From Candidatus Heimdallarchaeota archaeon (GTDB lineage Archaea > Asgardarchaeota > Heimdallarchaeia > Heimdallarchaeales > Kariarchaeaceae), in assembly GCA_021399405.1 (NCBI GenBank), contig JAAFKL010000128.1, positions 1 through 28,054 of the forward strand: a DNA stretch of 28,054 nucleotides, written 5' to 3'. The translations under genes were made by a program, and so were the position numbers. A model generated the notes under the pieces. That model was not told where the DNA came from and did not search any database. It saw nothing but the letters and a program-made list of their open reading frames with translations. Of the stretch, positions 1 through 6,878 are shown in pieces. Positions within the stretch are counted from its first letter, which is position 1, and each line of letters opens with the position of its first letter.

Positions 1-214
1 AGAATTGTTTATTTTATATTCAACTGATATTGACAAATCAGGGATTACCAGGGTGCTCTATGGTTGAAAGATAGATATTGTTCATTGGAAAATCCGAAAA
101 TCCTACACCATAAAATTAATTGATTTTTTAATGCGACATCAAATTCAATTTTGATTTCACCATAATCATATCAGATATCCAATAGTTTTCTATAATCAGA
201 GAATAATTTTTCGT

Positions 215-559
215 ATGGTTTCAGAAGCGGCAAGAAACGCATTAGATACACTTCAACACGCAAACAAAATAATGGAGGATTTGATAGATTTAGCACTCGG
301 CGATGAGACAATTTCGCAGGAGGAGCAGGACCTTCTCTTTTCGATAAATGGTAACTTGCAACATTATGTGAAATTGACAATTGAAGCTGTTAGCGATAAC
401 ATTGTTACAGATGATGAAAAACGGAAACTCATGGCGGTAGGGCAAAAAATAATTAATGATGCTGAAAAAGTTGCTATGAAGGATTCAACAGTATCAGAGG
501 ATGAAAAGAAACTTCTTGAGTCATTAATCACCTCAATCCGTGATCTTACTCCAAAGTAG
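215..559 (+). CDS. Small acidic three-repeat helical protein (TerB/EF-hand-like motif)
   Basis: This 114-residue, highly charged protein is not one I can assign to a named family. It shows three copies of a short motif about 30-35 residues apart: GDETISQEEQDLL, SDNIVTDDEKRKLM and KDSTVSEDEKKLLESL. The consensus is D-x-x-[IV]-[ST]-x-[DE]-E-x-x-L, each followed by an amphipathic helix. The motif resembles the turn-plus-helix units of TerB-like tellurite-resistance domains and half of an EF-hand, so metal binding is possible but unproven. There is no signal peptide or membrane segment, so it is probably cytosolic. The ATG start follows a TATA-like CTATAATC at about 190-197, consistent with a short or leaderless transcript. 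It stands alone about 200 bp upstream of radA on the same strand. The gene call is firm; the function is unknown. Confidence 0.75.
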   Translation: MVSEAARNALDTLQHANKIMEDLIDLALGDETISQEEQDLLFSINGNLQHYVKLTIEAVSDNIVTDDEKRKLMAVGQKIINDAEKVAMKDSTVSEDEKKLLESLITSIRDLTPK

Positions 560-760
560 GGATATTCACTTTTTCACAGGATATTACTTTCGGAATCTAT
601 AGTTTACTTTCGGAGTTCAAGCAAAGTTTGATTTGCCGACATAGGTATTTGCAATGTGAAATTTGACTTCAATGCTTCTTGGCATTCACTTTTTACTTTT
701 AATCTCCCCTCCCTCTCGGTGTTTATTAATGAAAATTGGCATATTTTATTTAGAACGAGC
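560..760 (+). promoter_or_regulatory. radA upstream region with tandem 11-nt direct repeat
   Basis: This gene-free stretch lies between the small acidic protein and the preferred radA start. It contains TTACTTTCGGA twice, at 584-594 and 604-614, with a 20-bp period, about two helical turns. The period would put two copies on the same face of the DNA, as expected of a tandem operator. An AT-rich TATTAAT at about 724-730 could be the radA TATA element, 31-37 bp before the ATG. The open frame continues through part of this region (from 656) but its predicted residues do not look like RadA. Confidence 0.35.
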
Positions 761-2095
761 ATGGAAGCAGATTTAACAAATGTTGAAAATTCTTTGAGTG
801 AAGAAGAGATACTACAACTTGAGGAAGAGATAAAAGAAAAAGAGAGTAAAAAATCCAAAACAAAAAAATCAACTAAATCGCCTAAACCTGAAAAAGTTGA
901 ATTTTCTCATCCAACAGACATGAAACTAACTGATATTCCTGGACTTGGTCCCAAGACTGCGAAAGCACTTGAAGATGGTGGTATAGAAAATCCACAATTG
1001 TTAATGGATATGAAACTAAGTAGATTTGATGAATTAGGAATATCCAGAACAATGGGCAAAAAAATTCGAGCAAGTGTAGTATCCTTGTTTCCAGATCTAT
1101 TCACTGATTTCAACGAGAGGTACAGTTTAGAAGATATCGAAGGCATTGGTCCCACTACCGCAAAATCACTCCGAGAAAAGGGAATGAATTTTGAACTATT
1201 GGAAACAACACCTGTCAGAGAACTCGAAGATAGATACGGTGTACCTGCTAGTACTGCCTTGAAATATCAATCTGCCGTGATCCAAACTAAAGGTGGTTTT
1301 TTCACTGACGCATATGTTGTCATGAATAAACAACAAAATGCAAGGTCATTAACCTTTGGTGCAGAGAGTATAGACAATTTATTTTCAATTCCAGAATTAA
1401 ATAGTACCGGGATGAGAGAAGGCGAAACCTACGAATTCTTTGGAGCCTTTAGATCAGGTAAATCCCAAGTTTGTCATCAATTATGCGTAACTGTGCAGTT
1501 ACCCCAAGATAAAGGTGGACTAGGTAAAAAAGCGATTTTTCTAGATACTGAAGGAACCTTTTCACCATCGAGATTAACTCAAATTGCTACAAGAATTAAA
1601 CTTGAAAAGAACTGGGATAAATCGGTTGATGATATATTAAAAGACATTATTTATGCTCGAGTGAAAAATAGTGATTCGCAGCAAGCCATCGTACACAAAT
1701 TACTTGAATTTTTAGGAGACCATCCTGACGAATATGGTATACTCATCTTAGATTCTGTGTCTGCTCATTTCAGGGCAGAATATGCAGGTAGAGGTACACT
1801 GGCAGAGAGACAGCAGACTCTAAATTATCACTTAAGTGTACTCCACCGAATAGCAGATACTTATGGATTGATTATTGCAATAACAAATCAAGTACAATCT
1901 AATCCGGCTCAATTTTTCGGTGATCCAACAAATGCTGTCGGGGGAAATATCATGGGTCATTGGGCTGGGACAAGATGTTATCTACGGAAATCAAAAGGTG
2001 AAAAAAGAATTATAAAAATATATGATTCAGCAGTTCTACCTGAAAATGAAGCTGTCTTCGAAATTACTGAAAGTGGTGTAGTGACCTCAGAATAA
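761..2095 (+). CDS. radA: DNA repair and recombination protein RadA with two HhH units
   Basis: RadA is the archaeal RecA/Rad51-family recombinase that forms filaments on single-stranded DNA and catalyses strand exchange. ATPase motifs are intact: Walker A GAFRSGKS (about residues 228-235), Walker B ILILD (327-331), a loop-2 region around NQVQSNPAQFFGDPTNAVGG and the family C-terminus with MGHWAGTR. The likely polymerisation motif is F-T-D-A (181-184). Unusually, two helix-hairpin-helix units precede it: IPGLGPKTAKAL (about 59-70) and IEGIGPTTAKSL (about 126-137). An acidic then Lys-rich stretch (about 8-46) comes first. At 444 residues it exceeds the usual archaeal RadA of roughly 320-350. 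I chose the ATG at 761 over the in-frame ATG at 656, because the extra 35 residues are Trp/Phe-rich and unlike RadA, while MEADLTNVEN begins a typical acidic N-terminus. It converges with the VWA gene 16 bp away. Confidence 0.95.
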   Translation: MEADLTNVENSLSEEEILQLEEEIKEKESKKSKTKKSTKSPKPEKVEFSHPTDMKLTDIPGLGPKTAKALEDGGIENPQLLMDMKLSRFDELGISRTMGKKIRASVVSLFPDLFTDFNERYSLEDIEGIGPTTAKSLREKGMNFELLETTPVRELEDRYGVPASTALKYQSAVIQTKGGFFTDAYVVMNKQQNARSLTFGAESIDNLFSIPELNSTGMREGETYEFFGAFRSGKSQVCHQLCVTVQLPQDKGGLGKKAIFLDTEGTFSPSRLTQIATRIKLEKNWDKSVDDILKDIIYARVKNSDSQQAIVHKLLEFLGDHPDEYGILILDSVSAHFRAEYAGRGTLAERQQTLNYHLSVLHRIADTYGLIIAITNQVQSNPAQFFGDPTNAVGGNIMGHWAGTRCYLRKSKGEKRIIKIYDSAVLPENEAVFEITESGVVTSE

Positions 2096-2111
2096 GAGCA
2101 TAAGAGAAAGA

Positions 2112-3449
2112 TCAAATTTTAATTTTGGTTCCAAATGGAACTTCGTAATCTTCACTTAAAATCCATAACACTGGAGGATCAATTACTGGCTTCTTTGGAT
2201 ATGTCCCATGTCCATCTGTAAAATAAATAATTAGATCAATATCATAATTTCCTATTAGATCAAATACAGGTCTAAAATCAGTCCCACCTCCACCTTGAAA
2301 TGTATCTATCTTCATCCTTTCACCAGCTTCTATGAAGGAAATATTCTGAATATCTGCATCACACTCAACAAGAATAATTCGGACATTGGAAATCTGATTC
2401 ATGATCATCTCAATTTCAGCAAGAAATTGTTGCAGTACCATAGTATCGATTGAACCGCTTGTATCAATTGCTATTAGTAGCTGAATGTTTTCTTTTGATG
2501 TGCTTGGAAAATAATAACCATTCTGAATATGTCGTTTGTTTGGGATCCGCCAAGTTGTATCAAAACCTATCACTCTTTGAAGATAACTACTTAATTTGAT
2601 CCTCCAATTAGTCTTGCTGTTAAATTTGTTATTTAAGAAACGCTTGATATTCGAAGGCAGTTCCCCTCTTTGTTTGGAGCGTTCATATGCATCTCTGATT
2701 ATCCCACTTAGTAATGAATTGTTAAGTCGATCAATTTCTTGGTTCTTATGATGTTCGGACCAGTTATCCATGTCACAGAGGTGATTTGTAAAATCACTAA
2801 TGTCATCTGGAAACTGATTTTTATGCTTATCATTTATATTTGCCATAGCTTGATTAATTTGATCTTTAAAGTCGTCGTTCTCTATTTGTTGGTTCTCAGT
2901 TTGACTAGAATTATCTTGGGGTTCTAAATTATCAAGAAGTAATTTATAGACTCTTTCGGTAGAAATATTGAGCATCTCTTCTGGAATTTGAGTCATCGAG
3001 GGAATTGACCAGCTATCTTGCCTCCCCATTGGTATGGCTAGATCAACCATGATCTGGTAAACTATTACATCTGAAGCAAATCCCCAAAGTTTTTTGTCAC
3101 GCTCTTTTTTACGAATTGTGTGATCGTAAATCAAATGAAGCACAAGATGGATTAAATCTCCCTTGAGTCGTTCTTTCCAATTAATATGAATTTCTAAAAT
3201 ATTGGATACGTAATTTGTATTAAAATATAAGGATGAAGTATCAACACTAAAGGTGGAAATTGAATTTTCGAGAGTTGATATTATGGAAAGTTTTCCCATG
3301 ATATATCCAAAAAAAGGATAATCAAGCAGCACACTTGCTCTTGCAATCGCAATGTTTTTGGTCATTTCCCTCCCAAGATCCGAATCATCAATTTTTACTC
3401 TATTTTCTTGATTGACAAAAACATCAAGTCCATTCTTATGAAAACTCAA
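2112..3449 (-). CDS. VWA-domain protein with degenerate metallopeptidase-like N-domain (DUF2201-like)
   Basis: This 445-residue protein has the two-part layout of DUF2201-like VWA partners of MoxR ATPases. The N-terminal part resembles their putative metallopeptidase domain, but the expected HExxH is H-L-V-L-H (101-105) with a third His at 110, so the catalytic Glu is replaced by Leu. The downstream helix, around KKLWGFASDVIVYQIMVDLA, fits the family. A polar Gln/Asn-rich linker (about 175-215) follows. The C-terminal VWA-like domain keeps a MIDAS: DTSGS (329-333), Thr in GGGGTDFRP (about 386-394) and TDGHG (410-414). Divalent-metal binding is therefore likely, peptidase activity unlikely. 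The start is TTG; the next upstream in-frame codons run to a stop without a better start. The MoxR-like ATPase is encoded divergently about 680 bp away, and such pairs are thought to assemble or activate target complexes. Confidence 0.85.
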   Translation of the reverse strand: MSFHKNGLDVFVNQENRVKIDDSDLGREMTKNIAIARASVLLDYPFFGYIMGKLSIISTLENSISTFSVDTSSLYFNTNYVSNILEIHINWKERLKGDLIHLVLHLIYDHTIRKKERDKKLWGFASDVIVYQIMVDLAIPMGRQDSWSIPSMTQIPEEMLNISTERVYKLLLDNLEPQDNSSQTENQQIENDDFKDQINQAMANINDKHKNQFPDDISDFTNHLCDMDNWSEHHKNQEIDRLNNSLLSGIIRDAYERSKQRGELPSNIKRFLNNKFNSKTNWRIKLSSYLQRVIGFDTTWRIPNKRHIQNGYYFPSTSKENIQLLIAIDTSGSIDTMVLQQFLAEIEMIMNQISNVRIILVECDADIQNISFIEAGERMKIDTFQGGGGTDFRPVFDLIGNYDIDLIIYFTDGHGTYPKKPVIDPPVLWILSEDYEVPFGTKIKI

Positions 3450-3565
3450 TGAATTGATGGAAACTTACATCTTAACAATTGTTATTATTTAGAAAAGAGA
3501 AAAAAAATGTTTTTTCAAATTAAATTGCAAATGACTTAAGTTATGGCTTTTCTTATGATCTTTTT

Positions 3566-3575
3566 TGTATATACA
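3566..3575. promoter_or_regulatory. Palindrome TGTATATACA, copy 1
   Basis: This perfect 10-bp palindrome recurs identically at 4039-4048, and the two copies bracket the divergent VWA/MoxR spacer. Each could be a regulator site or simply a TATA element. On the plus strand this copy is preceded by a T-run. Confidence 0.3.
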
Positions 3576-3654
3576 TCCGATTTGAATATACAAAATCACA
3601 TTCAGCAACTCCAGATCTAACGTCTCCGTCACCTCATTTTTCTTTTGTTAAAAG

Positions 3655-4015
3655 GAAAAAAATTAGTTGAAATGGATTTTGTTTTTTCACAAAAACGGTG
3701 CTTCCTTCTGCTTCTCATCCTACTGGGATCAACAAAGACAGCTCTTCCGTGATCTTTAACCACTAGCAGATCATTTACGGTCCGTGGACTGATTACTAGC
3801 GTTCCTGTTTTTATTTTACTAAATACAGGTTAGGACTGTCTTTATGACATTTCGGTACGTTTCTCGCTTTTCCGTAGATCTTCCAATGGAAGAAATGACA
3901 GGTAGATGCTTACCTAGTCCTCTTACACCTTTAGTTACCAAAGGTTGTAAGTGTAAATGTACAATCATTAGATTGTTACTCCAATAAATTGTCATTTTGA
4001 TATTTAAACTACTTA
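3655..4015 (-). ncRNA. Candidate structured non-coding RNA in the VWA/MoxR spacer
   Basis: Within the gene-free 3450-4132 stretch, about 3690-3980 is less AT-rich than the usual spacer and dense in inverted repeats. Seen directly: ACAATC/GATTGT (3961-3976); an 11-bp stem with one bulge, CTTACACCTTT with AAAGGT(T)GTAAG (3922-3951); AGGAC/GTCCT (3832-3836 with 3917-3921) continued by TGTC/GACA (3837-3840 with 3897-3900), enclosing the hairpin GGTA/TACC (3901-3914); TCTTCC-aat-GGAAGA (3879-3893); and CCTGT/ACAGG (3804-3829). The branched arrangement suggests folded RNA. The minus strand is preferred because a U-rich run of 7 T, CC, 4 T would end it near 3655 and a TATA-like palindrome (4039-4048) precedes it. 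I found no RNase P, SRP or tRNA signature. Alternative: a decayed minus-strand gene, since 3819-3945 is open and the next frame stays open to about 3650. Strand and ends are uncertain. Confidence 0.3.
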
Positions 4016-4038
4016 AGAAAAGTATTGTTTGTAAGCTC

Positions 4039-4048
4039 TGTATATACA
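4039..4048. promoter_or_regulatory. Palindrome TGTATATACA, copy 2
   Basis: This is identical to the copy at 3566-3575 and lies 85 bp upstream of the MoxR start. It could be an operator shared by the divergent VWA/MoxR genes, or a TATA box for a minus-strand RNA running through the hairpin island. Confidence 0.3.
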
Positions 4049-4087
4049 AATTATTTCATGCCAAACTAATCCACATAGTCTAATTTC

Positions 4088-4097
4088 TTTATAATAG
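4088..4097 (+). promoter_or_regulatory. TATA-like box for the MoxR ATPase gene
   Basis: TTTATAATAG lies 36-45 bp before the ATG at 4133. With normal archaeal spacing, transcription would start near 4118 and leave a leader of about 15 nt. No Shine-Dalgarno is evident in that leader. Confidence 0.4.
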
Positions 4098-4132
4098 GGT
4101 TTTAATCATCTCAATATTATTTTCATTAGATA

Positions 4133-5233
4133 ATGTTATATTCCGGTGCTAGTTCTACTAATATTCCTAAATTTACCATATCTCAAGCTTTGAAGTTATT
4201 GCAAATTGTTATTAGCAAAATCAATCGAACTGGAAAACAAGGGATTTTCATTTGGGGATCACCAGGCATCGGTAAATCAGATCTGGTAAAAGAGTTAGCT
4301 TTGCTAACTAATCGGGATTTTATTGATATTAGATTAAGCACTCTTGATCCCGTTGATTTGAGGGGCTTGCCATCAATTGACACCCAAACAAATCAAACTA
4401 ATTGGATTCCACCAAATTTCCTTCCCACCAGTGAAAATAACCCAGGGATATTATTTTTGGATGAAATTAATGCAGCACCCCCATCAATTCAAACTGCAGC
4501 TTATCAATTGATTCTTGATCGAAAAATTGGTACGTACATTGTTCCTGAAAATTGGATTATTATTGCCGCTGGAAATAGACTTGGTGATCGATCGATTACA
4601 TTCCGACTCCCAACCGCTCTTTCAAATCGATTTACTCATCTTGAAATAGAAGTATCCACAGAAGAATGGTATCAATGGGCTTGGAAAAATAGTATTGATC
4701 CATACATTATTAGTTTTCTTCGTTATCAACCAGAATTATTGAATCGTTTCGATCCTGAAACTGAGGAAATGGCATTTCCCACCCCTAGAAGTTGGGCATT
4801 TGCGTCATCGTTTGAGGATGTCAGATCTGAGGATCTTGTATTGTATTACAAAGCGATTCAAGGAACAGTAGGTGAAGCAGTGGCTCAACAATTTTTAGCA
4901 TATTTGAAATATCAAGATCAGATACCAGATCCCGATAGCATATTAGAAGGGAAAAATTATGAAACGCCAAAAAGTCCAGATATGCAATATTTACTCATGT
5001 CTGGGTTAATTAATGAGTTGCTCAGTAATTTTACACATGAGCGAATCAAACAATATTTTGCATATGTATCCAAATTTTCGAAAACGGAATTTGTAGATTA
5101 TGGGGTGGTATTGGTTAAGGAGTTACTCCTTGCTATTGAAAGCAATACCAATTTAGAACAATCCAAATCAATACTTACTGATCATAATTCTTTCAAAAAC
5201 TGGGTTAATGATAACATTGAAGTTTTTACTTGA
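4133..5233 (+). CDS. MoxR-family AAA+ ATPase
   Basis: This 366-residue AAA+ ATPase has Walker A GSPGIGKSD (about 42-50), the substrate-loop segment LSTLDPVDLRGLP after it, Walker B ILFLDEINAAPPSIQ (about 105-119), sensor-1 IIIAAGNR (about 139-146) and an Arg-rich region SNRFTHLEIEV. The LDPVDLRGLP segment and the INAAPPSIQTAAYQL helix are typical of MoxR proteins acting with VWA partners. MoxR ATPases hydrolyse ATP to remodel or insert metal cofactors into target complexes; the target here is not visible. The divergent neighbour is the DUF2201-like VWA protein, the expected partner. There are no membrane segments, so it is cytosolic. The ATG follows a good TATA-like box. The gene converges with the MFS transporter gene, leaving about 57 bp. 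Confidence 0.92.
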   Translation: MLYSGASSTNIPKFTISQALKLLQIVISKINRTGKQGIFIWGSPGIGKSDLVKELALLTNRDFIDIRLSTLDPVDLRGLPSIDTQTNQTNWIPPNFLPTSENNPGILFLDEINAAPPSIQTAAYQLILDRKIGTYIVPENWIIIAAGNRLGDRSITFRLPTALSNRFTHLEIEVSTEEWYQWAWKNSIDPYIISFLRYQPELLNRFDPETEEMAFPTPRSWAFASSFEDVRSEDLVLYYKAIQGTVGEAVAQQFLAYLKYQDQIPDPDSILEGKNYETPKSPDMQYLLMSGLINELLSNFTHERIKQYFAYVSKFSKTEFVDYGVVLVKELLLAIESNTNLEQSKSILTDHNSFKNWVNDNIEVFT

Positions 5234-5290
5234 CAGAATGATTTTTAATAAAAATTAATTACATTTGATCTACACCTAATATCTGGCTAA

Positions 5291-6733
5291 TTAAAATGTA
5301 GAAGTTGTTATTTCACCTTCATAATAACCATGAGCCACTAATTTATCTGAAACAGGATCATCCATTTCTTTTAGTTTGGCTAATTCTTCCTGACGTTTTC
5401 CAATTGCTTCAACTTCTCTGTTATAAGCAATATCACTGATTCCTTTCCTTTTTAAATCTAGGATGAAATATGATGCAGTCAAAAATAAAAATATAGCAAT
5501 GGCGATGAAAATTACATTAATTTCATAATACAGAACGAGGACTGTAGCCACTAATGCGCCTACTGTTTGCGATAATGATAAAATAGTCCCAAGAAAACCA
5601 CTGATTTTTCCCAAATCTTCATTCTTCACAATCGCCTGCATTAAAGCACTAAATGGGACATTGAATACAACATTAACAGAACCAATTACTGCCATTCCAA
5701 TATATAATAATAATACTTCTGAAGGAACTGTAGCACTATATCCTTGATAACCGAAATTAAGATCACGTGAGTCGAAATACGCAGCTAAACCAACAAGTAG
5801 CATACCTAGCCCAACTAAATAAATCCCCATGACCAGAATAGCAACTTTATTTTTTATCTGTCCTCTTTTGGTGATAAAAATAGCTGTAATCAGACCCGAA
5901 ATTGCAGAGAAGCTAAGAATAAACCCAAAGTCACGTTCATCCATGCCAAATTCATTTTTTAAGTAGAAAGCAAAAAGTGGATTGATCATGCCCACACCGA
6001 TTAATGAAATTGCGAATAATACGAGAATGAAAGAGATTACTGGATCATTCTTTACCAGAACTAGTCCATCTCTTAAATCTGAAGTCAGGCTCTTTATGGT
6101 TAATTTACCATTATTCTGAACCGGCTTGAGATCTGCTTTAATTAGTAAAATAAATAGTGCAGAGACGAAGAAAGAAACAGCATCAACGATAAAAGCAATC
6201 TCTAATCCGTATTGCTTAATTAGTAACCCAGCAATCCCGGGACCAACTAATACCGAAATCTGTGTAAATGTTTGAATTAGACCATTTGCTTGTACTAATT
6301 GATCTGGTTCAACTATTTTAGGAATACTCGCTCCTCTTGCAGGGTAAAAGAAAATGGTACTGATTGATCCCAAAAAAGCAAGAACGAACATTTGGGAGAT
6401 TTCTGTAACAAAAATAAACCCTAGTGTTGTCAATCCAGCAAAAATATCTGATAATATCATTATCTTCTTTCTATCGAACCGATCTACAAGCACTCCTGCA
6501 AATGGACCGAAAAATAGGGTTGGCGCGATTCTTGCAACAGTAATGAAGGCAACAAGCTGTGCTGATTCACGAGTAGGTAGATGCTCCGTTTTTGCTATCG
6601 AGAGGAAAATAATCGCTATTATGGAAAAATAAGTTCCCATATCTGATACGAATCCACCAATAAACATAGAGGAAAAATTTCTATTTTTTACAACTGAATT
6701 TGATTTTTGTTTAACTTCGTGACCTTCAAGCAT
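5291..6733 (-). CDS. MFS transporter (MFS_3-type exporter)
   Basis: This 480-residue integral membrane protein has about 12 hydrophobic helices beginning near residue 22 and a central cytoplasmic loop at about 200-220. The loop-2/3 motif A is clear: GPFAGVLVDRFDRKKIMIL (about 77-95), with the G-x(3)-D-R-x-x-R-K pattern of the major facilitator superfamily. A TM-spanning segment around FYPARGASIPKIVEPDQLVQANGL is typical of the MFS_3/EntS-like efflux group, which export drugs, siderophores or other small molecules by proton antiport. The substrate cannot be read from the sequence. A charged C-terminal tail (about 425-480) is cytoplasmic. The gene is divergent from a winged-helix regulator across 145 bp containing palindromes, the usual layout for a locally regulated efflux pump. 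The ATG start fits the short polar N-terminus before the first helix. Confidence 0.92.
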   Translation of the reverse strand: MLEGHEVKQKSNSVVKNRNFSSMFIGGFVSDMGTYFSIIAIIFLSIAKTEHLPTRESAQLVAFITVARIAPTLFFGPFAGVLVDRFDRKKIMILSDIFAGLTTLGFIFVTEISQMFVLAFLGSISTIFFYPARGASIPKIVEPDQLVQANGLIQTFTQISVLVGPGIAGLLIKQYGLEIAFIVDAVSFFVSALFILLIKADLKPVQNNGKLTIKSLTSDLRDGLVLVKNDPVISFILVLFAISLIGVGMINPLFAFYLKNEFGMDERDFGFILSFSAISGLITAIFITKRGQIKNKVAILVMGIYLVGLGMLLVGLAAYFDSRDLNFGYQGYSATVPSEVLLLYIGMAVIGSVNVVFNVPFSALMQAIVKNEDLGKISGFLGTILSLSQTVGALVATVLVLYYEINVIFIAIAIFLFLTASYFILDLKRKGISDIAYNREVEAIGKRQEELAKLKEMDDPVSDKLVAHGYYEGEITTSTF

Positions 6734-6758
6734 AATTTACAACTCATTACTCAATTAT

Positions 6759-6770
6759 TGAATATATTCA
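6759..6770. promoter_or_regulatory. Palindrome TGAATATATTCA, candidate operator
   Basis: This perfect 12-bp palindrome lies between the divergent MFS transporter and winged-helix regulator genes, 26 bp upstream of the MFS start. A degenerate copy, TGATATATTTCA (6793-6804), has its centre 34 bp away. AT-rich palindromes like this suit ArsR/winged-helix dimers. Part may overlap the TATA element of either promoter. Confidence 0.4.
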
Positions 6771-6878
6771 GAAAATGAATTTACTCAATTTATGATATAT
6801 TTCAATATATAAAAACATTCTTAAACTGAGCATTGTAATTTTAAATGTAGTTCATTAAGCTATAGGGTCTATAAATCA

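Noticed and set aside
2..67. Open frame at the left edge that could be the C-terminus of a gene entering from the left.
   Set aside because: Only 21 codons before the stop, with no recognisable motif and high chance expectation in AT-rich DNA.
656..760. N-terminal 35-residue extension of RadA from the upstream ATG.
   Set aside because: Residues are Trp/Phe-rich and unlike any RadA start, and the ATG at 761 begins a typical acidic N-terminus; the stretch also holds AT-rich promoter-like DNA.
3499..3516. GAAAAAA/TTTTTTC hairpin as a terminator.
   Set aside because: It is pure A/T apart from one pair and lies just upstream of the VWA start, where low-complexity A and T runs are expected by chance.
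3690..3730. SRP RNA domain IV on the minus strand, prompted by GAAGGAAGCA near 3700-3710.
   Set aside because: The bases on the 5' side cannot pair to form the conserved GGAA-capped hairpin, and no flanking SRP helices are seen.
3601..3980. RNase P RNA in the VWA/MoxR spacer, prompted by ACAG...GCTTACC at 3898-3914.
   Set aside because: The paired 5' conserved element (AGGAAAGTC-like) is missing on both strands, so the core P4 helix cannot form.
3819..4049. A 76-residue minus-strand ORF as a real gene.
   Set aside because: Its first half is biased and unlike a protein start, the stop is followed by continuation in another frame, and it lies over strong inverted repeats; handled instead as an RNA or pseudogene candidate.
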